Part shown: in pieces, positions 27,138 to 35,688 of the stretch
Numbering within the stretch: position 1 is the stretch's first letter
Layout of the letters: each line of letters opens with the position of its first letter
Made by a program: the position numbers and the translations under genes
The notes under the pieces: model-generated
What the model was told of the DNA's origin: nothing
Database searches by the model: none
Seen by the model: only the letters and a program-made list of their open reading frames with translations
NCBI GenBank assembly: GCA_018241185.1
Contig: JAFEEH010000224.1
Span: 41,998-105,997, forward strand
DNA: 64,000 nucleotides
Origin: Pseudomonadota bacterium
Lineage (GTDB): Bacteria; Pseudomonadota; Gammaproteobacteria; Burkholderiales; Burkholderiaceae_C
Reading direction: 5' to 3'

Positions 27138-27603
27138 GAACGGGCTTGCGACCGAGCGTTGGAAGGGCCGCCCGGTGCACGGTGCAGGCTGGGCGCGCCC
27201 CGGTGCGTCGGTCCCCTGCGGGGACTTCCCTGCGATGCTCGGCCGGGGCTCGCGTCGCAGAACTCGCTGCGTTCACTTCGTTCACTCCGCTCAGACAGCT
27301 GCGACGAGCCAGTGCACGAAGCACGCCTGTCCTTCGGCAGGCGTGCCTCGCCCCGGCCTGCGCTTCTCGGCGACGCACAGGGGCGCGCCCAGCCCGCACC
27401 GCGCGCCGGGCTCCGTCGGCAAGTGGGCCGCGCATGTTTGAGCGAAGCGAGTTTGCGCGGACCCCGCCTGTCGCGAGCAGCGCAGGGGAGTCGCGCAGCG
27501 ACCCGCGGCGTCTGAGCGAGCCGGTGCCCGCCCCTCGCCATCGGCGCGCATGGCCACGTCTGGCCGGTCCCGCGATGCAACGTGGCGCACAAGGGGCGAC
27601 CTG
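27138..27603. other. Repeat-filled gap inside the liv operon
   Basis: These 466 bp between livG and livF hold no gene with recognisable similarity. They contain the 90-bp hairpin repeat at 27257-27346 and a second piece (around 27430-27520, TTTGAGCGAAGCGAGTTTGC) of the kind also scattered in related genomes. An open frame of 156 codons (27134-27604) spans the whole gap, starting by ATGA overlap with the livG stop and ending by a one-base overlap with the livF ATG. Its composition (Arg/Ala/Ser-rich) is that of translated repeat. Confidence 0.7.
27257..27346 (+). repeat. 90-bp hairpin repeat (family 1), copy 1
   Basis: It starts GCAGAACTCGCTGCGTTC, has GCTCAGACAGCTGCG in the middle and CACGAAGC before the terminal hairpin. 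The hairpin is GCACGCCTG (27321-27329), loop TCCTTCGG, CAGGCGTGC (27338-27346), a perfect 9-bp stem. Copies at 31628, 32001 and 63777 share the layout and length but have different stems. Confidence 0.85.
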
Positions 27604-28377
27604 ATGACCGCCGAAGTCCTCCAACTCCTCAACGTCGAGAGCGCCTACGGCCCCATCAAGGCCATCCGCGGCGTGAGCCTGAAGGTGCGCCAGGGCGAGA
27701 TCGCCACCGTGCTGGGCAGCAACGGCGCGGGCAAGACGACGATCCTCAAGACCATCTCCGGCATCATCGATCCGCGCAAGGGGTCGATCCACTTCAAGGG
27801 CCTGGACATCACCGCCAAGGACCCGGCCTTCATCGTGCAGCAGGGCCTGTCGCACGTACCCGAGGGCCGCGAGGTGTTCCCGCTGCTCTCGGTGAAGGAC
27901 AACCTGCTCATGGGCGCCTACACCCGTCGCGACCGCGATGGCGTCGTGCGGGACATCGAGACGGTGTTCGGCTACTTCCCCATCCTGCGCGAGCGCGCCG
28001 CGCAGGACGCGGGCCTGCTTTCGGGCGGGCAGCAGCAGATGCTCGCCATCTCGCGCGCCATCATGGCCGCGCCGCAGCTCATCCTGCTCGACGAACCTTC
28101 GCTTGGCCTCTCGCCCAAGCTCACCAAGGAGATTTTCGAGATCGTCGTGCGCATCAACCGCGAGCGCGGCACCACCATCCTGCTGGTCGAGCAGAACGCC
28201 AACATGGCGCTCAATGCCGCCGACTACGGCTACGTGCTCGAGAACGGCCGCATCGTCATGGAAGACACCTGCGAGCGCCTGCGCGAGAAGGACGACATCA
28301 AGGAGTTCTACCTCGGCCTGCAGGACGAGGGCGTTCGCGGCGAGCGCCGCTGGAAAAAGAAGAAGACCTGGCGATGA
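27604..28377 (+). CDS. livF: ABC transporter ATP-binding protein LivF
   Basis: A 257-residue ATPase. Walker A GSNGAGKTT (residues 39-47), LSGGQQQMLAISRA signature and ILLDEPSLGLSPKL Walker B are intact. The C-terminus ends in a Lys/Arg/Trp tail (ERRWKKKKTWR). The ATG overlaps the next gene's coupling pattern downstream (ATGA with the acyl-CoA ligase). The start at 27604 follows the repeat-filled gap after livG; no strong Shine-Dalgarno is seen, which suggests reliance on coupling. Confidence 0.95.
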   Translation: MTAEVLQLLNVESAYGPIKAIRGVSLKVRQGEIATVLGSNGAGKTTILKTISGIIDPRKGSIHFKGLDITAKDPAFIVQQGLSHVPEGREVFPLLSVKDNLLMGAYTRRDRDGVVRDIETVFGYFPILRERAAQDAGLLSGGQQQMLAISRAIMAAPQLILLDEPSLGLSPKLTKEIFEIVVRINRERGTTILLVEQNANMALNAADYGYVLENGRIVMEDTCERLREKDDIKEFYLGLQDEGVRGERRWKKKKTWR

Positions 28378-30266
28378 GCGCATCCACCTCCGCCCCCCTG
28401 CACACCCCCGCCGGCCTGTGGGACCTGGGACACCTCCAGCCGCGTACCGACATTGCCGTGCCGGGCGACACCATCCCCGCCGTGTTCTGGAACGCGGTGG
28501 AACTGCGCAACGATGCCGTGTGGATGCGCCAGAAGGAACTGGGCATCTGGCGCACCTGGACCTGGCGCCAGACCGCGGAGGCGGTGCAGGAGATCGCCGC
28601 CGGCCAGCTGGCGCTGGGCTTCGCCCGTGGCGAGTGCGCATCGATCCTCTCGAACACTGTCGTCGAATGGGTGCTGTGCGACCTGGCCGTGCTCAGTTGC
28701 AACGGCGTGGCCAACGGCATCTACCCGACCGATGCCGCCTCGCAGGTGCACTACCTGTGCGAGGACTCCCGGACCACGCTGCTCTTCGTGGAGGATGACG
28801 AGCAACTCGACAAAGCGCTGGAGGTGCGCGAGCGCCTGCCGGCGCTTCGCAAGATCGTCGTGTTCGACATGGAAGGCCTGCGCGATCTCGACGACCCGGG
28901 CGTCATGAGCCTCGACGCCCTGCGCGCCCTCGGCCGCGAGCACCTGCAGGCCCACCCGCAGGCGGTGCGCGAGCGCGCCGACGGCTGCCGGCCGGAAGAC
29001 CTGGCCATCCTCATCTACACCTCGGGCACGACCGGCAAGCCCAAGGGCGCGATGCACTCGCACCATGGCCTGGTCTACACCATGCGCGGCTACAACACCC
29101 TGGTGGCGCAGGACGAGCGCGACGAGCGCATGTGCTTCCTGCCGCTGTGCCACGTGGCCGAGCGCATGGGCGGTGAATACTTCGCGATGTACACCGGCTC
29201 GGTGCTCAACTTCGTCGAGAACCCCGAGACCGTGCCCGAGAACGTGCGCGAGATCGCGCCCACGGTTTTCACCGCCGTGCCGCGCGTGTGGGAGAAGTTC
29301 TATTCCGGCGTGATGATCGCGCTCAAGGAGGCCAGCGGCGTGCAGCAGGCCGCCTACGCCTGGGCCATCGGGGTCGGCCGTCAGATCGCCGACAAGGTGC
29401 TGGCCGGCGAGGCGGTCGGCGGTGGCCTGAAGCTGCGCTTTCGCATCGCGCGCTGGCTGGTGCTGGACAACGTGCGCAAGCTCATCGGCATTCACAGGGC
29501 GCGCTTCCTCGTCACCGGCGCGGCGCCGATCTCGCCGGAGCTGGTCAGGTGGTATCTCTCGCTGGGCGTGCCCATGCTCGAGGTGTGGGGCATGACCGAG
29601 AGTTGCGGCGCCTCCACCGGCGTGCCTGCGGCGCGCATCAAGCCCGGCTCCATCGGCCCGGCCGCCGGCTACAACGAGGTGCGCCTCGACCCCGCCACCG
29701 GCGAGATTCTGGTGCGCGGCCCGAACGTCTTCATGGGCTACCTCAACCAGCCCGAGAAGACGGCCGAAACCATCGACGCCGAAGGCTGGCTGCACACCGG
29801 CGACGTCGGCCTGATGGAGGAGGACGGGTATTTCCGCATCACCGACCGCATGAAGGACATCATCATCACGGCGGGCGGCAAGAACATCACGCCCAGCGAG
29901 TGGGAGAACGAGCTCAAGTTCAGTCCCTATGTGACCGATGCGGTGGTCATCGGCGATGCGAAGCCCTACCTGACGGTGATCATCATGATCGACCAGGAGA
30001 ACGTCGAGAAATTCGCGCAGGACCACGACGTGCCCTTCAGCAACTACGCCAGCCTCACGCGTGCCCAGGAGGTGCAGGACCTGATTCAGGGCGAGATCGA
30101 CCGCGTGAACGCGAAGTTCGCGCGGGTCGAGCAGATCAAGAAGTTCTTCCTGCTCGACACGCAACTCAGCGCCGAGGATGAGGAGCTGACGCCGACGATG
30201 AAGCTCAAGCGCAAGCTGGTGCAGGCGAAGTACGCGACGCAGATCGAGGCCATGTACCGAGGTTAG
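28374..30266 (+). CDS. AMP-dependent synthetase/ligase (long-chain acyl-CoA synthetase type)
   Basis: A 630-residue adenylate-forming ligase. The AMP-binding signature LIYTSGTTGKPKGAMHSHHG (about residues 212-231), EVWGMTESCG, the GWLHTGDVG motif and the ITDRMKDIIITAGGKNITPS hinge are complete. It is of the FAA1-like class that activates long-chain or branched carboxylic acids to CoA thioesters. Its start overlaps livF by ATGA and a binding-protein gene follows, so the transporter and the activating enzyme are one operon and presumably share a carboxylate substrate. Confidence 0.95.
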   Translation: MSASTSAPLHTPAGLWDLGHLQPRTDIAVPGDTIPAVFWNAVELRNDAVWMRQKELGIWRTWTWRQTAEAVQEIAAGQLALGFARGECASILSNTVVEWVLCDLAVLSCNGVANGIYPTDAASQVHYLCEDSRTTLLFVEDDEQLDKALEVRERLPALRKIVVFDMEGLRDLDDPGVMSLDALRALGREHLQAHPQAVRERADGCRPEDLAILIYTSGTTGKPKGAMHSHHGLVYTMRGYNTLVAQDERDERMCFLPLCHVAERMGGEYFAMYTGSVLNFVENPETVPENVREIAPTVFTAVPRVWEKFYSGVMIALKEASGVQQAAYAWAIGVGRQIADKVLAGEAVGGGLKLRFRIARWLVLDNVRKLIGIHRARFLVTGAAPISPELVRWYLSLGVPMLEVWGMTESCGASTGVPAARIKPGSIGPAAGYNEVRLDPATGEILVRGPNVFMGYLNQPEKTAETIDAEGWLHTGDVGLMEEDGYFRITDRMKDIIITAGGKNITPSEWENELKFSPYVTDAVVIGDAKPYLTVIIMIDQENVEKFAQDHDVPFSNYASLTRAQEVQDLIQGEIDRVNAKFARVEQIKKFFLLDTQLSAEDEELTPTMKLKRKLVQAKYATQIEAMYRG

Positions 30267-30303
30267 ACAAACCGGTTCCCATCAACGAGAGGAGACAACC
30301 GCC

Positions 30304-31470
30304 ATGAAGACCTTCCGCCCCGCCGCCGTCGCGATCGCCGTCCTGGCGCTCGGCGCGTCCTTCGCCCACGCCCAACAGGGCGTGAGCAAGGACGAGATCC
30401 GCATCGGCACCATCCAGGACCTGTCGGGCCCGCTCGCCGGTTTCGGCAAGCAGTCGCGCAACGGCATGCAGTTGCGCGTGGACGAGATCAACGAGCAGGG
30501 CGGCATCAACGGCCGCAAGCTCAAGCTCTACGTGGAGGATTCGGGCTACGACCCGAAGAAGGCCGTGCTGGCGGCGCAGAAGCTGGTCAACCAGGACAAG
30601 ATCTTCATCATGGCCGGCCACATCGGCACCGCACAGAACATGGCGGCCATGCCGGTGCAGTTCGACAAGAACGTCATCAACTTCCTGCCGATCACCGCCG
30701 CGCGCGAGATGTACGAGCCGCTGAATCGGCTCAAGTACTCCTTCGCCGCCACCTACTACGACCAGATCCGCCTGGCGTTGCCCAAGATGGTGAAGGACAA
30801 GGGTGCGAAGAAGGTCTGCACCATCTACCAGGACGACGAGTTCGGCCTGGAGGTGCAGCGCGGGGCCGAGGCGGGCCTGAAGGCCGCGGGCATGGAACTG
30901 GCCGAGAAGACCTCGTTCAAGCGCGGCGCCACCGACTTCAGCTCCCAGGTCGCGAAGATGAAGGCCGCCGGCTGCGACCTGGTGGTGCTGGGCACCATCA
31001 TCCGCGAGACCATCGGCACCATCGGCGAAGCGCGCAAGACCGGCTTCAACCCGACCTTCCTCGGCTCCAGCGCCGCCTACACCGACCTGATCCATAAGCT
31101 CGGTGGCAAGGCCATGGACGGCATGTACGCAACCATGACGGTGCAGAACCCCTACACCGACGAGGCCGACCCCAAGATCCGCTTCTGGGCCAACAAGTAC
31201 AAGACCAAGTTCAATGAGGACCCGACGGTGTTCTCGGTCTACGGCTACATGATCATCGACACCTTCGCGCAGGTGGCGCAGAAGGCCGGTGCCAACCTGA
31301 GCACCGACTCCTTCATCAAGGTCATGGACGCGAGCACCTTCCCGCCCGACATGTTCGGCGCGCCGAAGATGACCTACACCGCCACCAAGCGGCTGGGCAA
31401 CGACCAGTCGCGCCTGTCGCAGATCGTCGACGGCAAGTGGAAGGTGGTGTCGGACTACGTGGCGCAGTGA
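30304..31470 (+). CDS. Branched-chain amino acid type ABC transporter substrate-binding protein
   Basis: A 388-residue periplasmic binding protein of the LivK type. A signal peptide (about residues 1-23, ending SFAHA) precedes IRIGTIQDLSGPLAGFGKQ and RNGMQLRVDEINEQGGINGR, the conserved start of the family. AGAGGAGA stands before the ATG. It closes the liv operon 37 bp after the ligase gene. The ligand is not known; the coupling to an acyl-CoA ligase favours a carboxylic acid without an amino group. Confidence 0.94.
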   Translation: MKTFRPAAVAIAVLALGASFAHAQQGVSKDEIRIGTIQDLSGPLAGFGKQSRNGMQLRVDEINEQGGINGRKLKLYVEDSGYDPKKAVLAAQKLVNQDKIFIMAGHIGTAQNMAAMPVQFDKNVINFLPITAAREMYEPLNRLKYSFAATYYDQIRLALPKMVKDKGAKKVCTIYQDDEFGLEVQRGAEAGLKAAGMELAEKTSFKRGATDFSSQVAKMKAAGCDLVVLGTIIRETIGTIGEARKTGFNPTFLGSSAAYTDLIHKLGGKAMDGMYATMTVQNPYTDEADPKIRFWANKYKTKFNEDPTVFSVYGYMIIDTFAQVAQKAGANLSTDSFIKVMDASTFPPDMFGAPKMTYTATKRLGNDQSRLSQIVDGKWKVVSDYVAQ

Positions 31471-31627
31471 CGGCGGCTCTGCGGGTCTGAGGCAGGCGCT
31501 GGATCGTTCGTCGCATTGGTCCGGCCGGGGCGCGCGCCGGCGCCGGGCCCAGGGGGCGCAGGCTCCTGCGGGGTCGGTCGGCCCTGCGGGCCGACTGCGC
31601 TGCGGTGCTCGGGCGCGGGGCGGTGCC

Positions 31628-31717
31628 GCAGAACTCGCTGCGTTCGCTTCGCTCACTCCGCTCAGACAGCTGCGGCAAGCCAGATCACGAAGCCTGTGTG
31701 TCCTTCGGCACACAGGC
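31628..31717 (+). repeat. 90-bp hairpin repeat (family 1), copy 2
   Basis: Nearly identical to copy 1 up to CACGAAGC. The terminal hairpin is GCCTGTGTG (31692-31700), loop TCCTTCGG, CACACAGGC (31709-31717), again a perfect 9-bp stem but with four changed base pairs relative to copy 1. Confidence 0.85.
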
Positions 31718-32000
31718 CCGCCCCACGCCCTGCGCGCCTCGCCGACCCCGAAGTCGCCTGCACCCCCTGGGCCCGGTGCCGTCGCGTCGAGACGGTCGTT
31801 GTGCACCAGGCGCATCTGGCGTCGCCAAGTGTGCCGACTTGCGCTCGCTCCCTTGCCCTAAATCCACCATGAGGGCCTGAGCCGGGCGCAACAGGGGGCG
31901 CGCGGCCGCTGCCGGTCGATCATCCCGACGCAGGTCCTGGTGCCGGTGAGGGCGCGGCGGTGCGCCTGTGGGGTGCCGAGGAGCGCAGCACGGACGGGCT

Positions 32001-32090
32001 GCGGGCCTGCCGAAGGACAGGCCCGCTTCGTGATCTGACTCGCGGCAGCTGTCCGAGCGCAGTGAACGCAGTGAACGAAGCGAGTTCTGC
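32001..32090 (-). repeat. 90-bp hairpin repeat (family 1), copy 3
   Basis: In reverse orientation to copy 2. On the minus strand it begins GCAGAACTCGCTTCGTTC and ends in the hairpin GCGGGCCTG, loop TCCTTCGG, CAGGCCCGC (32026-32001), a perfect 9-bp stem with a third sequence. Confidence 0.85.
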
Positions 32091-32246
32091 CGCGGCCCGT
32101 TCGCGCGAGCACCGCAGGGCAGTCGGCGGAGCCGACCACCCCACCGAAGCGCCGCCGCGCCCTCACCGGTGCCAGGGCCGGCCCATCGTCCCGAACGTGC
32201 CGTCGCCAGCCACGAACCATGGGCTCAGCCTTCATGCGAGCCCCAG

Positions 32247-32270
32247 AAAAAGGGCCCCCGCAAGGGCCCC
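32247..32270 (-). terminator. Intrinsic terminator of the tctBA operon
   Basis: On the minus strand GGGCCC (32269-32264), a 6-base loop and GGGCCC (32257-32252) form a stem, extended by a G-T pair, followed directly by five T (32251-32247). It lies 47 bp after the tctA stop codon. Confidence 0.75.
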
Positions 32271-32316
32271 GGTGCAACGAACAGGCGGGCCACACGCCCA
32301 CCTGCGCAATGCAACC

Positions 32317-33834
32317 TCACTCCTCGACGAAAGCCTCTTCGCGCTTGGACTTCACCGAGGGCAGCAGCACGATCACCAGCAGCGCCAGCGCAGCCACCAG
32401 CAGGCCGGCCGAGATCGGCCGCGTGACCAGCACGCTCCAGCTGCCACGCGACAGCAGCAGTGCGCGGCGCAGGTTCTCTTCCATCATCGGCCCCAGGATG
32501 AAGCCCAGCAGCAGCGGCGCCGGTTCCACGCGCAGCTTGATGAAGCAGTACCCGATGAAGCCGAAGATCGCGACCATCCACACGTCGAAGGTGTTGTTGT
32601 TGGTCGAGTACACGCCGATCGCGCAGAACAGCACGATGGCCGGGAACAGCAGGCGGTAGGGCACCTTCAGCAGCTTGATCCACATGCCGATGAGCGGCAG
32701 GTTCAGCACGATCAGCATCAGGTTGCCCAGCCACATCGAGGCGATCAGGCCCCAGAACAGCTCGGGGTTGCTGGTCATCACCTGCGGGCCGGGCTGGATG
32801 TTGTGGATGGTCATCGCGCCGACCATCAGCGCCATCACCGGGTTGGGCGGGATGCCCAGCGTCAGCAGCGGGATGAACGACGTTTGCGCGCCGGCGTTGT
32901 TGGCCGACTCCGGGCCCGCCACGCCGCGGATGTTGCCGCGGCCGAAGGCGACCTCGTTCGGGCCCATCTTGAGCTTCTTTTCCAGCGCGTAGGACGCGAA
33001 GGACGCCAGCAGCGCCCCGCCGCCGGGCAGGATGCCCAGGGCCGAGCCCAGCGTCGTGCCGCGCAGCACGGCCGGCGCCATCTTCTTGAAGTCTTCCTTG
33101 GTGGGCCACAGGCCCGTCACCTTGCTGGTGAACACCTCGCGGTCCTCGTCGGGCTGCGACAGGTTGCCGATGATTTCGCCGTAGCCGAACACGCCCATCG
33201 AGATCACGATGAAGCCGATGCCGTCGGTCAGTTCGGGGATGTCGAAGGAAAAGCGCGCCACGCCCGAGTTCACGTCGGTGCCCACCAGGCCCAGCAGCAG
33301 GCCCAGCACCACCATCGCAATCGCCTTGAGCAGGGAGCCCGAGGCCAGCACGACGGCACCGATCAGGCCCAGCACCATCAGGCTGAAATACTCGGCCGGG
33401 CCGAACTTGAAGGCCAGCTCCGTGAGCGGCGGCGCGAAGGCGGCCAGGATGATGGTGCCCACGCAGCCGGCGAAGAAGGAGCCGAGGCCGGCCGCCGCGA
33501 GCGCCGGGCCTGCGCGCCCCTGCCGCGCCATCTGGTAGCCGTCGATGCACGTCACCACCGAGGACGACTCGCCCGGCAGGTTGACCAGGATGGCCGTGGT
33601 GGAGCCGCCGTATTGCGCGCCGTAGTAGATGCCGGCCAGCATGATCAGTGCCGAAACGGGCGGCAGTGCGTAGGTGGCCGGCAGCAGCATCGCGATGGTC
33701 GCGACGGGGCCGATGCCCGGCAGCACGCCGATCAGCGTGCCCAGGATGCAGCCGATCAGGCAGTACAGCAGGTTGGTCCAGGTGACCGCGACGCCGAAGC
33801 CCGTGGCCAGGTTGGCGAAAAGATTGAAGTCCAT
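32317..33834 (-). CDS. tctA: Tripartite tricarboxylate transporter permease TctA
   Basis: A 505-residue large permease with about twelve transmembrane segments. GTLIGVLPGIGPVATIAMLL (about residues 34-53) and the paired later copy LGILPGGGALLASF are the conserved TctA loops, and GGSTTAILVNLPGESSSVVT is the family signature near residue 80. It forms the inner-membrane channel with TctB, whose gene ends 16 bp upstream. A TctC-type binding protein is encoded divergently at 34669, giving a full TTT system for a di/tricarboxylate or similar acid. Confidence 0.96.
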   Translation of the reverse strand: MDFNLFANLATGFGVAVTWTNLLYCLIGCILGTLIGVLPGIGPVATIAMLLPATYALPPVSALIMLAGIYYGAQYGGSTTAILVNLPGESSSVVTCIDGYQMARQGRAGPALAAAGLGSFFAGCVGTIILAAFAPPLTELAFKFGPAEYFSLMVLGLIGAVVLASGSLLKAIAMVVLGLLLGLVGTDVNSGVARFSFDIPELTDGIGFIVISMGVFGYGEIIGNLSQPDEDREVFTSKVTGLWPTKEDFKKMAPAVLRGTTLGSALGILPGGGALLASFASYALEKKLKMGPNEVAFGRGNIRGVAGPESANNAGAQTSFIPLLTLGIPPNPVMALMVGAMTIHNIQPGPQVMTSNPELFWGLIASMWLGNLMLIVLNLPLIGMWIKLLKVPYRLLFPAIVLFCAIGVYSTNNNTFDVWMVAIFGFIGYCFIKLRVEPAPLLLGFILGPMMEENLRRALLLSRGSWSVLVTRPISAGLLVAALALLVIVLLPSVKSKREEAFVEE

Positions 33835-33850
33835 GGTCGTGCCTTCGCCT

Positions 33851-34339
33851 TCAACCCGAAATGAAGGTCGGCCAGACCTGGATCTGGAGCTTGAGCGCCA
33901 GGATGAAGGCGACGTAGCTGCCCGCGGCCAGCACGATGGCCAGGATCAGCGTGTCCTTGAAGCGGAACTGGGCGCCCGCCATGCTCGCGATGAAGGTCAG
34001 CGCGAAGATCGCGATGATCAGGCCCATCGCCGGCAGCCCGATGCTGGGCAGTCCGCCCAGCAGCACGCCGAAGGCCAGGTTGGCCCCGAGCACGAAAGCC
34101 AGCGGCTTCCACGCCCAACGGCCGATCTTGCCGCCGTCGGTCGTCTCGACGACCAGCGACTGGAAGATGATCGCTGCCCCGATGAGTGCGAGCAGGATGC
34201 CCAGCATCAACGGGAAGTAGCCCGGGCCCATGCGGGCCCCGTCACCGACGTTGTAGTTGGTCGCGCCGATGGCGAACACGCCGCCGACGACCACGAACAT
34301 CGCGCCCGAAAAAAAGTCTGCCTGGCTTTTGATTGCCAT
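33851..34339 (-). CDS. tctB: Tripartite tricarboxylate transporter small permease TctB
   Basis: A 162-residue membrane protein with about four or five transmembrane helices and the DUF1468/TctB layout: FFSGAMFVVVGGVFAIGATN and GPGYFPLMLGILLALIGAAI (in the first 60 residues). It is the first gene of the tctBA operon. The divergent 329-bp region upstream contains the promoter and a dispersed repeat. Confidence 0.92.
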   Translation of the reverse strand: MAIKSQADFFSGAMFVVVGGVFAIGATNYNVGDGARMGPGYFPLMLGILLALIGAAIIFQSLVVETTDGGKIGRWAWKPLAFVLGANLAFGVLLGGLPSIGLPAMGLIIAIFALTFIASMAGAQFRFKDTLILAIVLAAGSYVAFILALKLQIQVWPTFISG

Positions 34340-34668
34340 ATGTCTCCACCTCTGACTAGGAACTGACGAGCGTCGTCGCCCGTGGCTGACTCCGGGCTGA
34401 CCATGTGCTACGGACTAATGCGTAGAACCGATCAAAAGAAATCAGCGAAATCGGGCTTCAACGCCCGTCCTGTTTGCGCGAAACGCTATTGAATTGATAG
34501 CAATGAAAGGTGTGTCCGGGCGACGCGCGCGCCCATCGGCGCGCGGCAGCAGGGGCATCGTGAAGCGGCACCGCCCGGGGCGCGGCGCTGGGGCACACTC
34601 CGGCCTCCCGCGCGCGCCCACGGGGCACGCGGCATCCCACCACGAGACAAGCCATCGGATTCCTCCCC
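34340..34668. other. Divergent intergenic region between tctB and the Bug gene
   Basis: No gene is seen. The left half is moderately AT-rich and should hold promoters for both directions. A family 2 repeat occupies 34441-34503. No specific operator could be recognised. Confidence 0.5.
34441..34503 (+). repeat. Dispersed GC-hairpin repeat (family 2), copy 4
   Basis: Contains GAAATCGGGCTTCAACGCCC and, at its end, GCTATTGAATTGATAGCAA, a palindrome with GCTATtgaattgATAGC pairing. It is in the tctB/Bug divergent region. Confidence 0.65.
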
Positions 34669-35667
34669 ATGACCCTGACCCGACGCTCCCTCCTCGCCCG
34701 CCTCGCCGCCAGCGGCGGCGGCCTGGCCCTGGCCGCCACGGCCGGCCCCGCGCTGGCCCAGGCCGCCTGGCCCGCCAAGCCGATCCGGCTGATCGTCCCG
34801 TTCCCACCGGGCGGCGGCACCGACATCCTGTCGCGTCTGATCGCGACCAAGCTCACCGAAGTGAGCCACTGGACCGTGGTGCCCGACAACCGCGGCGGCG
34901 CTGGCGGCACCATCGGCATCGCCGAGGCGGCGCGGGCGCAGCCCACCGGCTACGACATCGTGATGGGCCAGAAGGACAACATGGTCGTCGCGCCCTGGCT
35001 CTACAAGAACCTGAGCTACGACCCGGTGAAGGACCTCACGGCCGTGGCGCATGTGGCCTACACGCCGGTGGTCATCGTCACGCGCGCCGAATCGAAGTTC
35101 AAGACGCTCAAGGACGTGGTGGACGCCGCCCGCGCGCAGCCTGACGTCGTGACTTTCGGCTCGCCCGGCAACGGCACCACCATCCACCTGGCCGGCGAGA
35201 TCTTCAAGACCGCTGCCAACATCAAGATCCGCCACGTGCCCTACAAGGGCAGCAACGCGGCCATGATGGACGTGCTGGCCGGCAATGTGGACCTGATGGT
35301 GTCCTCGCTGCCCTCGGCCATCGCGCAACTCAAGTCGGGCAAGCTGCGGCCGCTGGCCGTGACCTCGGCGAAGCGCAGCAGTTCGATGCCCGACATCCCC
35401 ACCGTGGCCGAACTGGGCTACGGCAAGGACTTCGACGTCAGCACCTGGTACGGCCTCTTCGCGCCCGCCGGCACGCCCAAGGACGTGGTGACCAAGCTCA
35501 ACGCCGAGGTGAACAAATTGCTGGCGCGCCCCGACGTGCAGGCCGCCATCCACGAGCAGGGCGCCGAGTACCAGGCGATGACGCCCGAGCAGTTCGGCAC
35601 GCTGCTCAAGACCGACTACCAGAAGTGGAAGGGCATCGTGCAGGCGTCGGGGGCCACCATCGAGTGA
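34669..35667 (+). CDS. Bug-type substrate-binding protein (TctC family)
   Basis: A 332-residue binding protein. The N-terminus MTLTRRSLLARLAASGGG has a twin-arginine-like signal, with the mature part beginning near residue 31 (AAWPAKPIRLIVPFPPGGGTD). RGGAGGTIGIAEAARA is the ligand-pocket segment. It is divergent from tctBA and is the natural partner of those permeases. No clear Shine-Dalgarno is visible before the ATG. Confidence 0.95.
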   Translation: MTLTRRSLLARLAASGGGLALAATAGPALAQAAWPAKPIRLIVPFPPGGGTDILSRLIATKLTEVSHWTVVPDNRGGAGGTIGIAEAARAQPTGYDIVMGQKDNMVVAPWLYKNLSYDPVKDLTAVAHVAYTPVVIVTRAESKFKTLKDVVDAARAQPDVVTFGSPGNGTTIHLAGEIFKTAANIKIRHVPYKGSNAAMMDVLAGNVDLMVSSLPSAIAQLKSGKLRPLAVTSAKRSSSMPDIPTVAELGYGKDFDVSTWYGLFAPAGTPKDVVTKLNAEVNKLLARPDVQAAIHEQGAEYQAMTPEQFGTLLKTDYQKWKGIVQASGATIE

Positions 35668-35688
35668 GCCCGCGCCGCCGCGCCGCGC

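Larger units (their letters stand above)
31471..32316. other. 846-bp gene-free region with two opposed repeat copies
   Basis: No coding sequence is supported between the livK-type gene and tctA. The region contains two copies of the 90-bp hairpin repeat in opposite orientation (31628-31717 plus, 32001-32090 minus), with related GC-rich flanks on their outer and inner sides, and the terminator of the tctBA operon at its right end. Short open frames here read through the repeats and are not considered genes. Confidence 0.75.

Noticed and set aside
27134-27604. 156-codon frame between livG and livF as a gene
   Set aside because: Its translation is that of dispersed repeat DNA without similarity to a protein family; reported only as an observation.
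31605-31880. Open frame reading NSLRSLRSLRSDSCG
   Set aside because: This is the 90-bp repeat translated in one frame; the same phrase is expected wherever the repeat occurs.
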